A DNA stretch of 64,000 bases from UBA5314 sp040217815 (GTDB taxonomy: Bacteria; Bacillota; Syntrophomonadia; Syntrophomonadales; Syntrophomonadaceae), in contig JBEHWI010000005.1 in assembly GCA_040217815.1 (NCBI GenBank), forward strand, positions 1-64,000. The letters run 5' to 3'. The position numbers were made by a program, and so were the translations under genes. This document shows positions 1-9,214 of the stretch, one piece after another. Position 1 is the first letter of the stretch, and each line of letters opens with the position of its first letter. The notes under the pieces were generated by a model, which was not told the origin of the DNA, ran no database searches, and was given only the letters and a program-made list of their open reading frames with translations.

Positions 1-45
1 CTCCAAAACCGAGGGCTGGGGGTTCGAGACCTCTCTCCCCTGCCA
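1..45 (+). tRNA. tRNA-Trp (CCA anticodon), 5' part outside the window
   Basis: The window opens inside the anticodon loop. Bases 1-7 read CTCCAAA, a seven-base loop with anticodon CCA at 3-5. They are followed by the 3' half of the anticodon stem, a short variable region, a T arm with loop TTCGAGA (23-29), the 3' half of the acceptor stem, and an encoded CCA at 43-45. The D arm and the 5' acceptor strand lie before the window. Tryptophan identity follows from the anticodon. The T stem contains G-T wobble pairs. Confidence 0.85.
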
Positions 46-58
46 TTAAGAAACAAAT

Positions 59-89
59 AACCGCGCAGGTTTGCGCGGTTTTAATTTTT
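59..89 (+). terminator. Rho-independent terminator after tRNA-Trp
   Basis: A nine-base-pair stem, AACCGCGCA with TGCGCGGTT, closes a four-base loop and is followed by a T-rich run (TTTTAATTTTT). It lies 13 bases after the tRNA CCA end. The stretch from 90 to 292 holds no gene or clear signal. Confidence 0.75.
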
Positions 90-292
90 ACCAAGCTGCC
101 CCGGATCTATGTATATGCCAGCCAATCCTAACTGCAGGATCGTTTTTTTTCAGCTGGAACTACTATTATTTCAAAAGAAAAATAGCATAATATTGCAAAC
201 TGTTTATACCGCTCTTTATCAAGAGTATCTTGGGCTGTTTCCATTTAACATGATCGGCTCCTGATATTTACCTGGTAATTTTGTACAAAAGT

Positions 293-318
293 TACCCCCC
301 TTAAAAGTAAGGGGGGTA
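293..318 (-). terminator. Strong GC hairpin downstream of the serine hydrolase
   Basis: A perfect 11-base-pair inverted repeat, TACCCCCCTTA with TAAGGGGGGTA, has the loop AAAG. It sits 33 bases beyond the stop codon of the minus-strand gene at 351. The following minus-strand bases are only moderately T-rich, so it may act as a terminator or an mRNA 3'-end stabiliser. Confidence 0.5.
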
Positions 319-350
319 TGTTAGTTCCTTTCTTTTCTATACCGGTAAAT

Positions 351-1784
351 TTACGACTGTAATTTTTGAACGCAGTTTTTGCCAAATTTCATCATCGTAG
401 TGAGATCCTCATTGGCTGTGAATACCACAACCATGTTTTGGTTGGGCAAAATGTAGATCAACTGGCCATATAACCCTGCTGCAAAGTACCCCTGGATGTC
501 AGGTCTTATCCACCAATTGTACCCATACCCGGCTCCTGGAATAATAGTCTCAGAAATCTTAGCCGTGGTGGCCTCCTTGACCCAGTCCGCAGATACAATC
601 TGCTGGCCATCCCAAACTCCGTTTTGCAGCATTAGCTGACCAATTTTGGCCATATCCCGGGGCTTCATTTCAAGCCCGGCTCCTCCCATGCTGTAACCTT
701 CCGGTGTTTTTGGCCATTTATAATCAGTTATGCCGAGCGGCCCGAAAAGGTACTGTTGGGCGAATTCTTCTTCGGTCACTCCGTTCACTTTATTCAGGAT
801 AGCCGAAACCACTTCCATACCTCCGGTATTATAACTGAAAACCGTTCCTGGCTTTGCATCCATAGGTCTGTTCATTACAAAATCGATCCAGCTATCCGAT
901 TTCTTCATTTCTGGGAGGGCGTCCGTTATACTATACGGCCACTGGATACCGGATGTCATCGTTAATAAGTCTCTTACCGTAATACTATCTTTAAAGGCAT
1001 CCCTATTATCAAAATTTTTATCGGGGAAGAAATCCACTACCTTGTCGTCCAGTTTAATTTTCCCCTTATCCCGCGCTATTCCTACCAGAATTGAAGTGAT
1101 GCTCTTGGTGTTCGAACAGATCTGATGGATCGTGTCCCGGTTATATGTACCGAAATACTTTTCTTCCACTAGATTACCGTTCTTGACAATCAAGACGCTG
1201 TCGACCTTTAAATTATTGCGTTCAATATCTTCGTAAATGTTTGTTATAACTTGAGGATCCAGTCCCTGAGCGGAAGGCATCGAGGTTTTCCAACCATCTG
1301 AAGTACTGGCAGGAATCGTTTCGGTTGCAGGGGTCTGAGTTTTGCTTTGGTCTACGTCGGAGACCTGAACAGTTGTGATAATCACAGTATTATTTATGCC
1401 ATCCCAGGTAACATTCGCACCCATCGCTAAACCTACAAAACCGAGTGGAACTAGTGTGCGGCCATCGACAATTTTCGGAGGTACATCGAGGGAAACACTA
1501 GAACCATTCTTCAAGGCAGTGTATTGCCCAATAATAAGCTGAATTTGTGTACCGTCCTTACTCGCATTTATCGTTTGGGTGGAACCATCCCATTGAACGT
1601 CTGCGCCAAGAGCATAAAATATCTTGCTGAGGGGAACCAGAGTACGACCATCTTCTATTACTGGTGGAACGTCAAAAGCAAGCTGTTGACCGTTGACCAT
1701 AACGGTTGGAGCAGCCCAGGATGCGGGCGATAAGCATAACATCATAAGCAATGTTAAAAACAAAACATAACCGATCCTTTTCAA
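351..1784 (-). CDS. Secreted serine hydrolase (class C beta-lactamase fold) with copper-amine-oxidase-type N-terminal domains
   Basis: About 477 residues. The N-terminus MKRIGYVLFLTLLMMLCL... is a signal peptide. Residues about 25-140 hold two related halves with the pattern 'DGRTLVPL', typical of copper amine oxidase N-terminal (stalk/cell-wall-type) domains. After a Thr/Ser-rich linker comes a beta-lactamase/penicillin-binding-protein-like hydrolase: SNTK gives the SxxK nucleophile motif and SYNTGG the Y-x-N-like motif. The first in-frame TTG (1802) overlaps the ribosome-binding purines; the TTG at 1784 has AAGGGAG at good spacing and gives a clean signal peptide, so it is preferred. Probably an extracellular esterase, amidase or peptidase; the substrate cannot be told. 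Confidence 0.85.
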   Translation of the reverse strand: MKRIGYVLFLTLLMMLCLSPASWAAPTVMVNGQQLAFDVPPVIEDGRTLVPLSKIFYALGADVQWDGSTQTINASKDGTQIQLIIGQYTALKNGSSVSLDVPPKIVDGRTLVPLGFVGLAMGANVTWDGINNTVIITTVQVSDVDQSKTQTPATETIPASTSDGWKTSMPSAQGLDPQVITNIYEDIERNNLKVDSVLIVKNGNLVEEKYFGTYNRDTIHQICSNTKSITSILVGIARDKGKIKLDDKVVDFFPDKNFDNRDAFKDSITVRDLLTMTSGIQWPYSITDALPEMKKSDSWIDFVMNRPMDAKPGTVFSYNTGGMEVVSAILNKVNGVTEEEFAQQYLFGPLGITDYKWPKTPEGYSMGGAGLEMKPRDMAKIGQLMLQNGVWDGQQIVSADWVKEATTAKISETIIPGAGYGYNWWIRPDIQGYFAAGLYGQLIYILPNQNMVVVFTANEDLTTMMKFGKNCVQKLQS

Positions 1785-2060
1785 TTGATACACTCCCTTC
1801 AATTGATCCGGTATTACAACCTGCTTTCATGAAGCAATTCATGCAATACTAATCACTCCTTTCAACAAAAAAGCAAGAACACACCAAAAAGTAAACCCCA
1901 TTAATCATAAATGTTTTAAAAAGATGGAACCTGTCTTATATGCTTTCGCTTAATAGTACTTCTGGAATTAACTTGCTTTTCCTTCCCATTATTTGTTAAG
2001 GTCATTTTTTTACCCCAATGCTATGGAAGTTGGCTCACTCCGCCTACCTCTGCCCCAGCA

Positions 2061-2098
2061 AAAAACAAAACCGTGCAATATTGCGCGGTTTTGTTTTT
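2061..2098. terminator. Long bidirectional terminator
   Basis: An 18-base-pair stem (2061-2078 with 2081-2098) containing one G-T pair has A-rich and T-rich outer arms, so it can terminate in both directions. On the minus strand it follows the small gene that stops at 2163. The loop core resembles the hairpin after tRNA-Trp at 59-80. The rest of 1785-2160 shows no gene. Confidence 0.75.
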
Positions 2099-2162
2099 TT
2101 ATCTCACCAGGTAGCAGCAGAAACCGTATTTTAACTTATTGTCTCTGTATATTTATCCCGGC

Positions 2163-2336
2163 TCATCCCTTTGTAAAAAGGGCCTGACAATGGTTTATGC
2201 TGTCATCAATCACCCTGCCTATGTTTTCCACTTGGGTCAGGGTCTGCCGGTCCATCCGATCCCGGGGCATCTTATCGATTTCATTTTTAGCGTTTTGAAG
2301 ATGTGATATAGCGGCACTTATAACAACACGGTCCAT
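2163..2336 (-). CDS. Small hypothetical helical protein (57 aa)
   Basis: The start is an ATG with a textbook AAGGAGG site 7 bases upstream, which places it at 2336 rather than at earlier in-frame codons. The product, MDRVVISAAISHLQNAKNEI..., is predicted to be all helical and soluble, with one Cys near the C-terminus and a charged surface. It resembles the short helical proteins common in Firmicutes, but I do not recognise a family. It is transcribed alone, followed by the terminator at 2061-2098. Confidence 0.6.
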   Translation of the reverse strand: MDRVVISAAISHLQNAKNEIDKMPRDRMDRQTLTQVENIGRVIDDSINHCQALFTKG

Positions 2337-2518
2337 TTTTCTTACCTCCTTATGCAGTATATAAATTAGTCTCTCCAAATCGCCTGGTTGTATGCCGAAC
2401 CTTATTCGGGCTTCCTAACGCCTGAGCCCGATTTGCCACATTTTCAAATCAAGATATCTTATTGGCAATTCAGCATGGTAATATTTAAATAATGTTTTGA
2501 ATGTATAGGAGGATAACT

Positions 2519-3064
2519 GTGCGTAAAGACAAAATAGCTGTTCCATTGCTAGTAATTTTGCTCTTGTTTCAGGTTATGGCCTGCAGTAAGGAGCAATCAA
2601 ACGAATCCATTTCAATTTCACAGAGCAAGGGTTTAGGCCAGTTATTTAATTCAGCGGACATTAAAGACAAGCAAAACGATGCGAAGAGCCCGGTTGGGAT
2701 AGAAGAGGTGCTTTACAAGAATGGCAATATCTATGGCGTAAAAAATGGCCCCATAGTGCCAACTGTATTTACCCTGACCCAGCCATGCAAAATCACCAGT
2801 ATAACGAATTATCACTATTTTAACCATGGAGTCTTACCGGGAACTATAGCCTTAAAAGATCAGGATGGAACGGTTTATGGTCCATGGAGTACCGAAGGCC
2901 TGGAGGGTCAAGGGAATGTAGCCAATGCCAGTTGGATAGCCCGACCCAATGTGGTCGTCAAGGCCGGTACTTATACGGTCATAGATTCCGATCCGGCAAC
3001 CTGGTCCCAGAATGACCAGTCAGGCGGATGCGGCTTCACCGAAATAAAAGGAATCAAACCATAG
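2519..3064 (+). CDS. Lipoprotein with a conserved extracellular beta-type domain of unknown function
   Basis: About 181 residues. The GTG start at 2519 follows AGGAGG by 6 bases; the ATG at 2501 lies before the ribosome-binding site and is not used. The N-terminus has a basic patch, a hydrophobic segment and the lipobox VMAC, predicting lipidation and surface anchoring. The mature part (residues 65-180) carries a pattern I have seen at the C-termini of various bacterial surface proteins, with PGTIALKDQDG, YGPWS and AGTYTVIDSDPATWSQN. I know no defined function. It looks monocistronic. Confidence 0.75.
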   Translation: MRKDKIAVPLLVILLLFQVMACSKEQSNESISISQSKGLGQLFNSADIKDKQNDAKSPVGIEEVLYKNGNIYGVKNGPIVPTVFTLTQPCKITSITNYHYFNHGVLPGTIALKDQDGTVYGPWSTEGLEGQGNVANASWIARPNVVVKAGTYTVIDSDPATWSQNDQSGGCGFTEIKGIKP

Positions 3065-3161
3065 CACTATTTAGTTTAACTTAAGTAATTAATACCAATG
3101 TTGCCTTCTTGGGCCGATAAGTAAATTTATTCAGTGTCAAAAAAGCTAGATCGTATTAAAA

Positions 3162-4256
3162 TCACTGACCTTTTGGGGCATCATGAAATCTGACCAGAAC
3201 TTTGTCCTCTTTCGGAGCCGCAAACTGATTCGTTATATCTAAAATACTCAAGTTTATATCTTCCCTTACCTGCATGAAATCTTCCCAGCGGGTATTGACC
3301 ACAAAGCAGCGCACCAAAACCTCCAGTACGTCCTTGCCGATGGTGTTAAGCGCGACGACAACCGTATCCTGTTCAATCTCGGGATGCTGGTTCAATATAT
3401 CCCTGGTTTGCAGCACGATCTTCTCCACTTTGGGCCGCTCCATATCATGAGCCAGGGGTAGGGTGAATTCCAACCTGCGTTTGCCCATCCGAGCGTGGTT
3501 GGTAATCGGCTGGGCGGCCAGGGTTGAATTGGGTACGGTAATTAACGCCTGGGTGGTGGATCTTATTTTGGTGCTGCGAAAGGAAATATCCTCAACCGTC
3601 CCTTCTGCACTGGGAGTTGAGATCCAGTCTCCTATGAGAAAGGGCTTCTCCATAATTATCACCAGACCTGCCACCACATTGGCCAGGGCGTCCTTGGTGG
3701 CCAGAGCTACGGCCAGGCCTCCCAAACCTAGCCCGGCGATAAGTCCGTCGACCCTATATCCCCATTCCTGAATGATGACCACTATAGCAATAGCCAGGAT
3801 AAAAAAGCGGGTCAGCTTGGAAAAAAATGAAAGGATTATATTGTCCACCCTCAGCTTTTCCTGCATGCCTTCGGAAAACAGGGAATCGGTTCCAGCCAGA
3901 TCGTAAAGAACCCAGGCTGTTAAAACGATTACCAGGATGCGAAAGCCTTTTAGCAAGGTGGCTTCAACCGCCGCAGACAAAGGCAAATACTGCATGGCAA
4001 TATATAAACCGACCAGGACCAGAAACATCCGGAATGGTTTTTCCAGGGCCTTAATCAATTTCTGACCGGAAGGCGTCTTATTCCAATCAAAGATGCGGGA
4101 CAGTACCCGGGCTGCCAGCCGGGCCAGGTAACCGCTCAAAAGCCAGAACAGCACAAATATTGCAAAGGCTATGAGTACTGGCTTTAAGGCATTTACCGAA
4201 ATTGTTCCGGGAAAATTGTTGCCTGGCAGCCAGGGATATATTTCAGCCAACTTCAA
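3162..4256 (-). CDS. MscS-family mechanosensitive ion channel
   Basis: 364 residues. Several N-terminal membrane segments (about 25-45, 75-95, 105-125, 145-165) precede the MscS core: the glycine/alanine-rich pore helix AGLGLGGLAVALATKDALANVVAGL at about 172-196 and the beta domain with IGDWI, EGTVEDISFRSTKIRS and VPNSTLAAQPITN. This family opens under membrane tension to release solutes during hypo-osmotic shock. The TTG start at 4256 follows GGGGTGAG. It appears to be a single-gene unit. Confidence 0.9.
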   Translation of the reverse strand: MKLAEIYPWLPGNNFPGTISVNALKPVLIAFAIFVLFWLLSGYLARLAARVLSRIFDWNKTPSGQKLIKALEKPFRMFLVLVGLYIAMQYLPLSAAVEATLLKGFRILVIVLTAWVLYDLAGTDSLFSEGMQEKLRVDNIILSFFSKLTRFFILAIAIVVIIQEWGYRVDGLIAGLGLGGLAVALATKDALANVVAGLVIIMEKPFLIGDWISTPSAEGTVEDISFRSTKIRSTTQALITVPNSTLAAQPITNHARMGKRRLEFTLPLAHDMERPKVEKIVLQTRDILNQHPEIEQDTVVVALNTIGKDVLEVLVRCFVVNTRWEDFMQVREDINLSILDITNQFAAPKEDKVLVRFHDAPKGQ

Positions 4257-4435
4257 GGATACTCACCCCTCTTATCATAATCTACGCTTAAGTATTTGCT
4301 GAAAAAACAGTACAGTTTACTTTAATATATATTATGTAAACTTCTCGATTATTGCCTTCATTCTTTTCTCAGACCTCAAATAACTTTTGCCGAATTTCTT
4401 ATTTGCCCACTAATAATTATTCGATTCCCCTATTG

Positions 4436-4462
4436 AAAAGCCCGCCTCTGCAGGCGGGCCTT
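4436..4462 (-). terminator. Terminator of the EF-G-like gene
   Basis: The stem GCCCGCCT/AGGCGGGC with loop CTGC (4440-4459) is followed on the minus strand by TTTTC. It lies 18 bases past the stop codon of the gene ending at 4478. On the plus strand it is also followed by TTTTT, so it may work in both directions. Confidence 0.8.
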
Positions 4463-4477
4463 TTTCAGTCGTTATAT

Positions 4478-6520
4478 TTATTTCTCTTTTTCTTCCCTAT
4501 CCTGTTTGGCCTTTTCAATAATCTTGTCAGCGTATTGGGCCGGAACTTCTTCGTAATGCGAGAACTCCATTTTGAACTTGCCGCGGCCCTGGGTCATTGA
4601 TTTCAGGTCAATGGTGTAGCGGGCCATTTCCGCCTGGGGCACCTGGGCTTTGACCAATTGCTTGCGGCCAGCCGGCTCCATACCCAGCACCCGTCCCCGC
4701 TTGCTGTTCAAATCGCCAATTATATCACCCATAAAATTCTCAGGGATCTCGATCTCAACATTCATAATAGGCTCCAGTATTACCGGTTTGGCCATTTCTA
4801 AACCCTTCTTATAAGAAAGCCGGGCGGCCAATTTGAAGGCCATTTCTGAAGAGTCAACTGAATGGTAAGAACCATCATAAAGGGTAGCCTTGATATTGGT
4901 TACCGGGAATCCTGCCAGAACCCCTTCTTCCATAGCTTCAAGCAAGCCTTTTTCAACTGCCGGGAAGTAGTTGCGGGGTACGGAACCACCGAAAACATTG
5001 TCCGCAAAGATAAACTTCTCGTCACAGGGTTCGAACTTAATCCATACATGCCCATACTGACCATGCCCGCCGCTCTGCTTTTTGTGTTTACCTTCAGCTT
5101 CAACCGTTCCGCGGATGGTTTCCCGGTAAGGTATTTTCATCTCTTTGGACACAACATCTACGCCGAACTTCTTTTGCAGACGTTCCACCAGAATTTCCAC
5201 ATGGGTGTCACCCATGGCGCTCAATATGGTCTGTTTGGTTTCAACATTCTTTTCCACTTTTATGGTGGGATCTTCTTCAAGCAGCCTTTGCAAAGCCCCA
5301 CTCAATTTATCTTCATCGCCTTTACTCTTCGGCTCAATAGCCATACTTAGAGAAGGCTTCGGAAATTCAAGAGCTGGCAGGGCTTCTGCGCCTTTTACCG
5401 CCAGGGTGTCTCCTGTGGTTGTAGCGGCCAATTTGGCCAGTGCGCCAATATCCCCGGCATTCAGCTCGGGAACCGGGCTCTGATCTTTACCAGTCATAAC
5501 CAGAAGCTGACTTATCTTTTCATCTTTTTCTTTATTGACATTGTATATAACACTTTCAGACTTCATCTTTCCGGTAAACACCCTGAATACAGTCAGACGG
5601 CCTACGTAAGGGTCGGCAATGGTCTTGAATACCTGGGCGCTTAAAGGCAGATTCTCAATGTCTTTGCCCTTTACCAGGGTATTGAAGGTCGGGTTGGGAG
5701 CACAATCCACGATAAAATCCATCAGGGGCTTTACGCCTATATTGTTTAAGGCAGATCCACAGAATACAAATACAGCCGAACCGGTGCAAGCGGCTTCTTT
5801 AATGCCCGCCAGTACTTCGGCATCGCTTAACTCTTCACCTTCGAGATATTTGGTTAAAAGTTCGTCATTGGCTTCAGCCGCAGCTTCAATCAAGGCCTCC
5901 TTGTAGGTTTCTACATCATCTGCCATGTCCGCCGGAATATCGGCTTCAGTTACCTTGCCGCTGCCTGCTTCAAACATCAATGCCTTCATTTTGATCAGGT
6001 CGACGACTCCTTTAAAGCCGGCTTCTTTGCCGATGGGAAGCTGCACAGGAACGATGTTGTTCGAGAATTTGTTCTTTAAATCATCCAGCGATTTATAAAA
6101 ATCGGCATTTTCACGTTCCATCTTGTTAATAAAAACCATTTTGGGGATGTCGGGATAGTCTTCCCAAACTACCTCGGTCTGCACTTCCACACCGGCAGAT
6201 GCGGACATCAATACTACCATGGCGTCAGCCACCCGCATGCCTCCAACAACCTCAAAGTAAAAATCTGAATAACCGGGCGTGTCCAACAAGTTTATTTTAT
6301 GATCCCGGTACTCACAGGGTACCAGAGACGTGCTAATGGTAATCTTCTTACGAATTTCTTCCGGGTAAAAATCAGATACGGTATTTCCGTCATCTACTTT
6401 TCCCAGCCGCTTGGTAGCTCCAGTGCTAAACAGCATGGCTTCAGCCAGTGAAGTCTTTCCCGTCCCTCCGTGACCAACCAGAGCTATATTGCGTATACCA
6501 GCAGTCGGGTAAACCTTCAT
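4478..6520 (-). CDS. Elongation factor G-like GTPase (EF-G2 / FusA2 type)
   Basis: 680 residues. The G domain has GHGGTGKT (P loop), DTPGY (G3) and NKME (G4, in place of the usual NKMD). The IV and V domains of EF-G follow, including GQYGHVWIKFEP and the C-terminal YTIDLKSMTQGRGKF. The opening 'IRNIALVGHGGTGKTSLAEAML' is characteristic of the second EF-G-like family of Firmicutes and Actinobacteria rather than canonical FusA, and no rpsL/rpsG/tuf genes are nearby. The ATG at 6520 has GGAGG 7 bases upstream; a TTG one codon earlier is less likely. The ribosomal role of this subfamily is poorly defined. Confidence 0.9.
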   Translation of the reverse strand: MKVYPTAGIRNIALVGHGGTGKTSLAEAMLFSTGATKRLGKVDDGNTVSDFYPEEIRKKITISTSLVPCEYRDHKINLLDTPGYSDFYFEVVGGMRVADAMVVLMSASAGVEVQTEVVWEDYPDIPKMVFINKMERENADFYKSLDDLKNKFSNNIVPVQLPIGKEAGFKGVVDLIKMKALMFEAGSGKVTEADIPADMADDVETYKEALIEAAAEANDELLTKYLEGEELSDAEVLAGIKEAACTGSAVFVFCGSALNNIGVKPLMDFIVDCAPNPTFNTLVKGKDIENLPLSAQVFKTIADPYVGRLTVFRVFTGKMKSESVIYNVNKEKDEKISQLLVMTGKDQSPVPELNAGDIGALAKLAATTTGDTLAVKGAEALPALEFPKPSLSMAIEPKSKGDEDKLSGALQRLLEEDPTIKVEKNVETKQTILSAMGDTHVEILVERLQKKFGVDVVSKEMKIPYRETIRGTVEAEGKHKKQSGGHGQYGHVWIKFEPCDEKFIFADNVFGGSVPRNYFPAVEKGLLEAMEEGVLAGFPVTNIKATLYDGSYHSVDSSEMAFKLAARLSYKKGLEMAKPVILEPIMNVEIEIPENFMGDIIGDLNSKRGRVLGMEPAGRKQLVKAQVPQAEMARYTIDLKSMTQGRGKFKMEFSHYEEVPAQYADKIIEKAKQDREEKEK

Positions 6521-6592
6521 CAAACATCCTCCTTATACTTATACATAGCTGTAAAAATGGTACTATACTTTGGATTAAACGGCAAAGTATTT

Positions 6593-6847
6593 TTATTTTT
6601 TCTTGAGTAAGAAAAATACCCAGTAAATCAGAGCTGCCAGTACAATGAAAATCACTATCTGGTATATAAACATAACCCTGAATACCCGGTTGACCAGGGT
6701 GAAGACCAGACCCAGGGCCAGAGGCAGTCCGACCAGCAGGCTCAAGGGGCGATCAGGACAGTCGGAATTACGGCGTTTCTCACCCAGGTAGTTCCAGTTG
6801 ATCAAAAGGAAGAACAACAACACATTGAAAACGAGACTGAATAGCAT
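6593..6847 (-). CDS. Small membrane protein (84 aa)
   Basis: Three hydrophobic segments (residues about 2-18, 33-52 and 58-80) end in a Lys-rich tail, so the protein is membrane-embedded. The ATG begins one base after the surE stop codon, and its ribosome-binding site CAGGAGAG lies inside the end of surE, so the two are translationally coupled. I recognise no family. Confidence 0.7.
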   Translation of the reverse strand: MLFSLVFNVLLFFLLINWNYLGEKRRNSDCPDRPLSLLVGLPLALGLVFTLVNRVFRVMFIYQIVIFIVLAALIYWVFFLLKKK

Positions 6848-6848
6848 T

Positions 6849-7634
6849 TTACTCTCCTGGTTTTAGTAGTTGATTCACCTCGTTATAGGCTTTGCTAAAC
6901 CGTTCGATCAGCCGGTAATCAGTAAGGTCCAGGTGAATCGGGGTAACACTTATGTATCCTGATTTTACTGCCACTACATCACTGTCCGGTTCCTGCTCCT
7001 CCTCAACAACCCCGCCGCCCAGCCAGTAGTAGGTGTTGCCCCGGGGATCCTGTCTCTCTTCAAACAGGTTGTCATAGTTTCTATTTCCCAGGCGGCAGAA
7101 GCGAATCCCCTTGATGTCTCGAGACGGTACATCGGGAATGTTTATATTAAACAGGGTTTTGGCATCCATTCCAATTCGATTCATATACCTGGCTACCCGG
7201 CCGGTAAACTGAGCTGCAAACTCAAAGTCCATGTCGTCGGCATAGGAATTCAGGGATACGGCCATGGAAGGGCTGCCCATGAGAACACCCTCGGCAGCCG
7301 CCGAAACGGTTCCCGAGTACAAGACATCAGTTCCCAGGTTGGGTCCGTGATTTATACCGGAAACCACCAGGTCCATTTTTTCATCTAAGAGTCTGGCTAT
7401 GGCCAATTTGACGCAATCCACCGGTGTGCCGCCGACGATCCAGGCGCCTTTAGCCCCGGGGATCTGGGTTTTTACCGACTTAATGGGCTCGAAAACGGTT
7501 ATGGAATGACCGGTTGCACTGCGCTCCCGATCGGGAGCCACTACATATACTTCGGCCATAGCAGCCAGTTCTTTAACCAGAGTATGAAGTCCCCGGGCAT
7601 GAATGCCATCATCGTTGGTCAAAAGGATCCTCAT
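6849..7634 (-). CDS. surE: 5'/3'-nucleotidase SurE
   Basis: 261 residues, the usual family length. The N-terminus MRILLTNDDGIHARGL holds the metal-binding Asp pair. GGTPVDCVKLA and VSGINHGPNLGTDVLYSGTVSAA are the SurE signatures, including the conserved Ser and Asn. The enzyme dephosphorylates nucleoside 5'- and 3'-monophosphates in the cytoplasm using a divalent metal. The start overlaps the end of the signal peptidase gene by 4 bases (ATGA). Confidence 0.95.
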   Translation of the reverse strand: MRILLTNDDGIHARGLHTLVKELAAMAEVYVVAPDRERSATGHSITVFEPIKSVKTQIPGAKGAWIVGGTPVDCVKLAIARLLDEKMDLVVSGINHGPNLGTDVLYSGTVSAAAEGVLMGSPSMAVSLNSYADDMDFEFAAQFTGRVARYMNRIGMDAKTLFNINIPDVPSRDIKGIRFCRLGNRNYDNLFEERQDPRGNTYYWLGGGVVEEEQEPDSDVVAVKSGYISVTPIHLDLTDYRLIERFSKAYNEVNQLLKPGE

Positions 7635-8176
7635 TGGAAGCTGACCCCCCGCTCCAGCAAGGACGCACGTCCAGCCGGCCAGAATATGGCCATAGCTTTA
7701 CCCTTAACCCGATCTTTGGTCAACCAGGCATTCCACTGGTGACTGTCAAAACTGGCATTGCGATTGTCGCCCAGGACCAAAAGGCTGTCCTGGGGAACGG
7801 TGACCGGGCCGTAGGTATAGTTCAAAGGTACAGCGTAAGGCTCGTTTAAGGCCTTTCCATTGACAAACACTTTGCCGTTCTTCATTTCCACGGTTTCTCC
7901 GGGCAGACCGATAACCCGCTTGATGAACATTTCATCACGATTCAAAGCCGGTGGAGGGTCAAATATCACAATGTCTCCCCGCTGGGGGTCTTTAAAAAAA
8001 TATATGAAACGATTGACCAGTACCCGGTCGCCGATCTTCAGGGTCGGCACCATCGATTCGGAAGGTATGATGCGGGCTTCAATCACGAAATAGCGAAGTA
8101 TCAGACTGAGCACCACGGCAATGACTATTATGCTTATGGTTTCGGTTATAAAGGCTTTTATATCGCTCTTTTCCAT
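7631..8176 (-). CDS. lepB: Signal peptidase I
   Basis: 181 residues, of the short Gram-positive type with one N-terminal membrane anchor (about 9-29). The catalytic Ser lies in IIPSESMVPTL and the general-base Lys in MFIKRVIGLPGE. The conserved GDNRNASFDSHQW region follows. It cleaves signal peptides of exported pre-proteins at the outer face of the membrane. It is the first gene of a lepB-surE-small membrane protein unit, with the ypmA-like gene just upstream on the same strand. Confidence 0.95.
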   Translation of the reverse strand: MEKSDIKAFITETISIIVIAVVLSLILRYFVIEARIIPSESMVPTLKIGDRVLVNRFIYFFKDPQRGDIVIFDPPPALNRDEMFIKRVIGLPGETVEMKNGKVFVNGKALNEPYAVPLNYTYGPVTVPQDSLLVLGDNRNASFDSHQWNAWLTKDRVKGKAMAIFWPAGRASLLERGVSFQ

Positions 8177-8196
8177 TAAGTCACCTCATCAACTGC

Positions 8197-8373
8197 TTAA
8201 AACTCATAAATATTTATGGTCATTTCATCTTTTTCCCGATCTTTGGTCAATCCAAACATGATCCGCTTGTCCTTCAGACTCTTGTTCAGGAAATCTATAA
8301 TGTAAACCAGGTCGGGATGAGCATCGAAAGTCTTAAAAGCGATAAGTTCGAGCTTGGCTTTGTCTTCTTCCAC
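8197..8373 (-). CDS. YpmA-like small protein (DUF4264 family)
   Basis: A 58-residue frame opens with GTG at 8373, preceded by AAAGGAGTG. The sequence includes FDAHPDLVYIIDFLNKSLKD and IMFGLTKD, which I recognise as the pattern of Bacillus YpmA (a short Firmicute family, DUF4264) with '..IVDFLNKSLKE..LIFGL'. The function of the family is not established. It stops 21 bases before lepB on the same strand and is probably part of that unit. It is small enough to be missed by length cut-offs. Confidence 0.75.
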   Translation of the reverse strand: MEEDKAKLELIAFKTFDAHPDLVYIIDFLNKSLKDKRIMFGLTKDREKDEMTINIYEF

Positions 8374-8443
8374 AAATACACTCCTTTCCCTGTATTATTG
8401 TAGATTAAGGTGGTCCTATTTACAAGTTGAGGGAATCAGCACT

Positions 8444-9214
8444 TCAGGTAAGCCCGAGCAGGCGATGCATCTGCGGCAGTATCCTGACTTCCTCTAAATA
8501 CTGCAAACCCAGTTCCTGCCAGGCCAGCATTTTATCCATATCCGGGGATTGGCAGGAAGGACCCGGGGTAGCTATCTGTAGGATTACCGGTGTAATGGGA
8601 TTGATATTGGCAATCCGCTTAAAAGCATCGCGAATCTCGGATTCCTCACTATCTTGAGCAATTACCATTTTGACATAACACGGCTTTTGCATGGCCAGGG
8701 AAAGGAACCGTTCATGGGCCAGGCTGTAAGTGGCCCCAACCGCCGAGGGCAGCTTCCAATCCATGCTGATATAGTCTATACACTCCAGGCACTCGGCCAG
8801 AGCACCGGGCAGGGTGCCGTTGGTCTCCAAAAAGAGCCGGTATCCGAGCGGCTTCAATAAGGCGGCACTATCCTTAATATAATCCGCATGCAGAAGCGGC
8901 TCCCCGCCAGTGAAGCTTACCCAGCGGGAAGTAAAATATTTCTGAATGATTTCGCTGAGCCGGGAGGGGCTTACCGGATTAGCCACATCTTGTACATTAA
9001 AGCGCCGGCCAGCTTGAGGATATACTCTGCATGAAGCTGATGGTTCGCGGCTTTCCGGGGTATCGCAATACGAGCAGCTCAGGTTGCACCCGGTAAGGCG
9101 CACAAACACCTGCAGACAGCCCATAAGCAGCCCTTCACCCTGCACGCTCTCCATTATCTCCCGCAGGTCGGCCTTAATGGGGCTAGCGGGCCCGGACTTT
9201 ACAGCGGGCATCAT
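8444..9214 (-). CDS. queE: 7-carboxy-7-deazaguanine synthase (radical SAM)
   Basis: 256 residues. The radical SAM motif CNLSCSYC (CxxxCxxC, about residues 43-50) binds the [4Fe-4S] cluster, and VQGEGLLMG plus FTGGEPLL are typical of QueE. The enzyme converts 6-carboxy-tetrahydropterin to 7-carboxy-7-deazaguanine in queuosine precursor synthesis. The gene overlaps the end of the DUF366 gene by about 30 bases, with an ATG-ATG start behind GGAG. It is the last gene of the que operon. Confidence 0.93.
   Translation of the reverse strand: MMPAVKSGPASPIKADLREIMESVQGEGLLMGCLQVFVRLTGCNLSCSYCDTPESREPSASCRVYPQAGRRFNVQDVANPVSPSRLSEIIQKYFTSRWVSFTGGEPLLHADYIKDSAALLKPLGYRLFLETNGTLPGALAECLECIDYISMDWKLPSAVGATYSLAHERFLSLAMQKPCYVKMVIAQDSEESEIRDAFKRIANINPITPVILQIATPGPSCQSPDMDKMLAWQELGLQYLEEVRILPQMHRLLGLT

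Noticed and set aside
2022..2062. Sequence resembling a decayed tRNA 3' end before the terminator at 2061
   Set aside because: GGCTCACTCC only loosely resembles a T loop; no acceptor or anticodon arm could be paired.
2406..2431. Hairpin TCGGGCT/AGCCCGA between the small gene and the lipoprotein gene
   Set aside because: The loop is long (12 bases) and there is no T-run; too weak to call a terminator.
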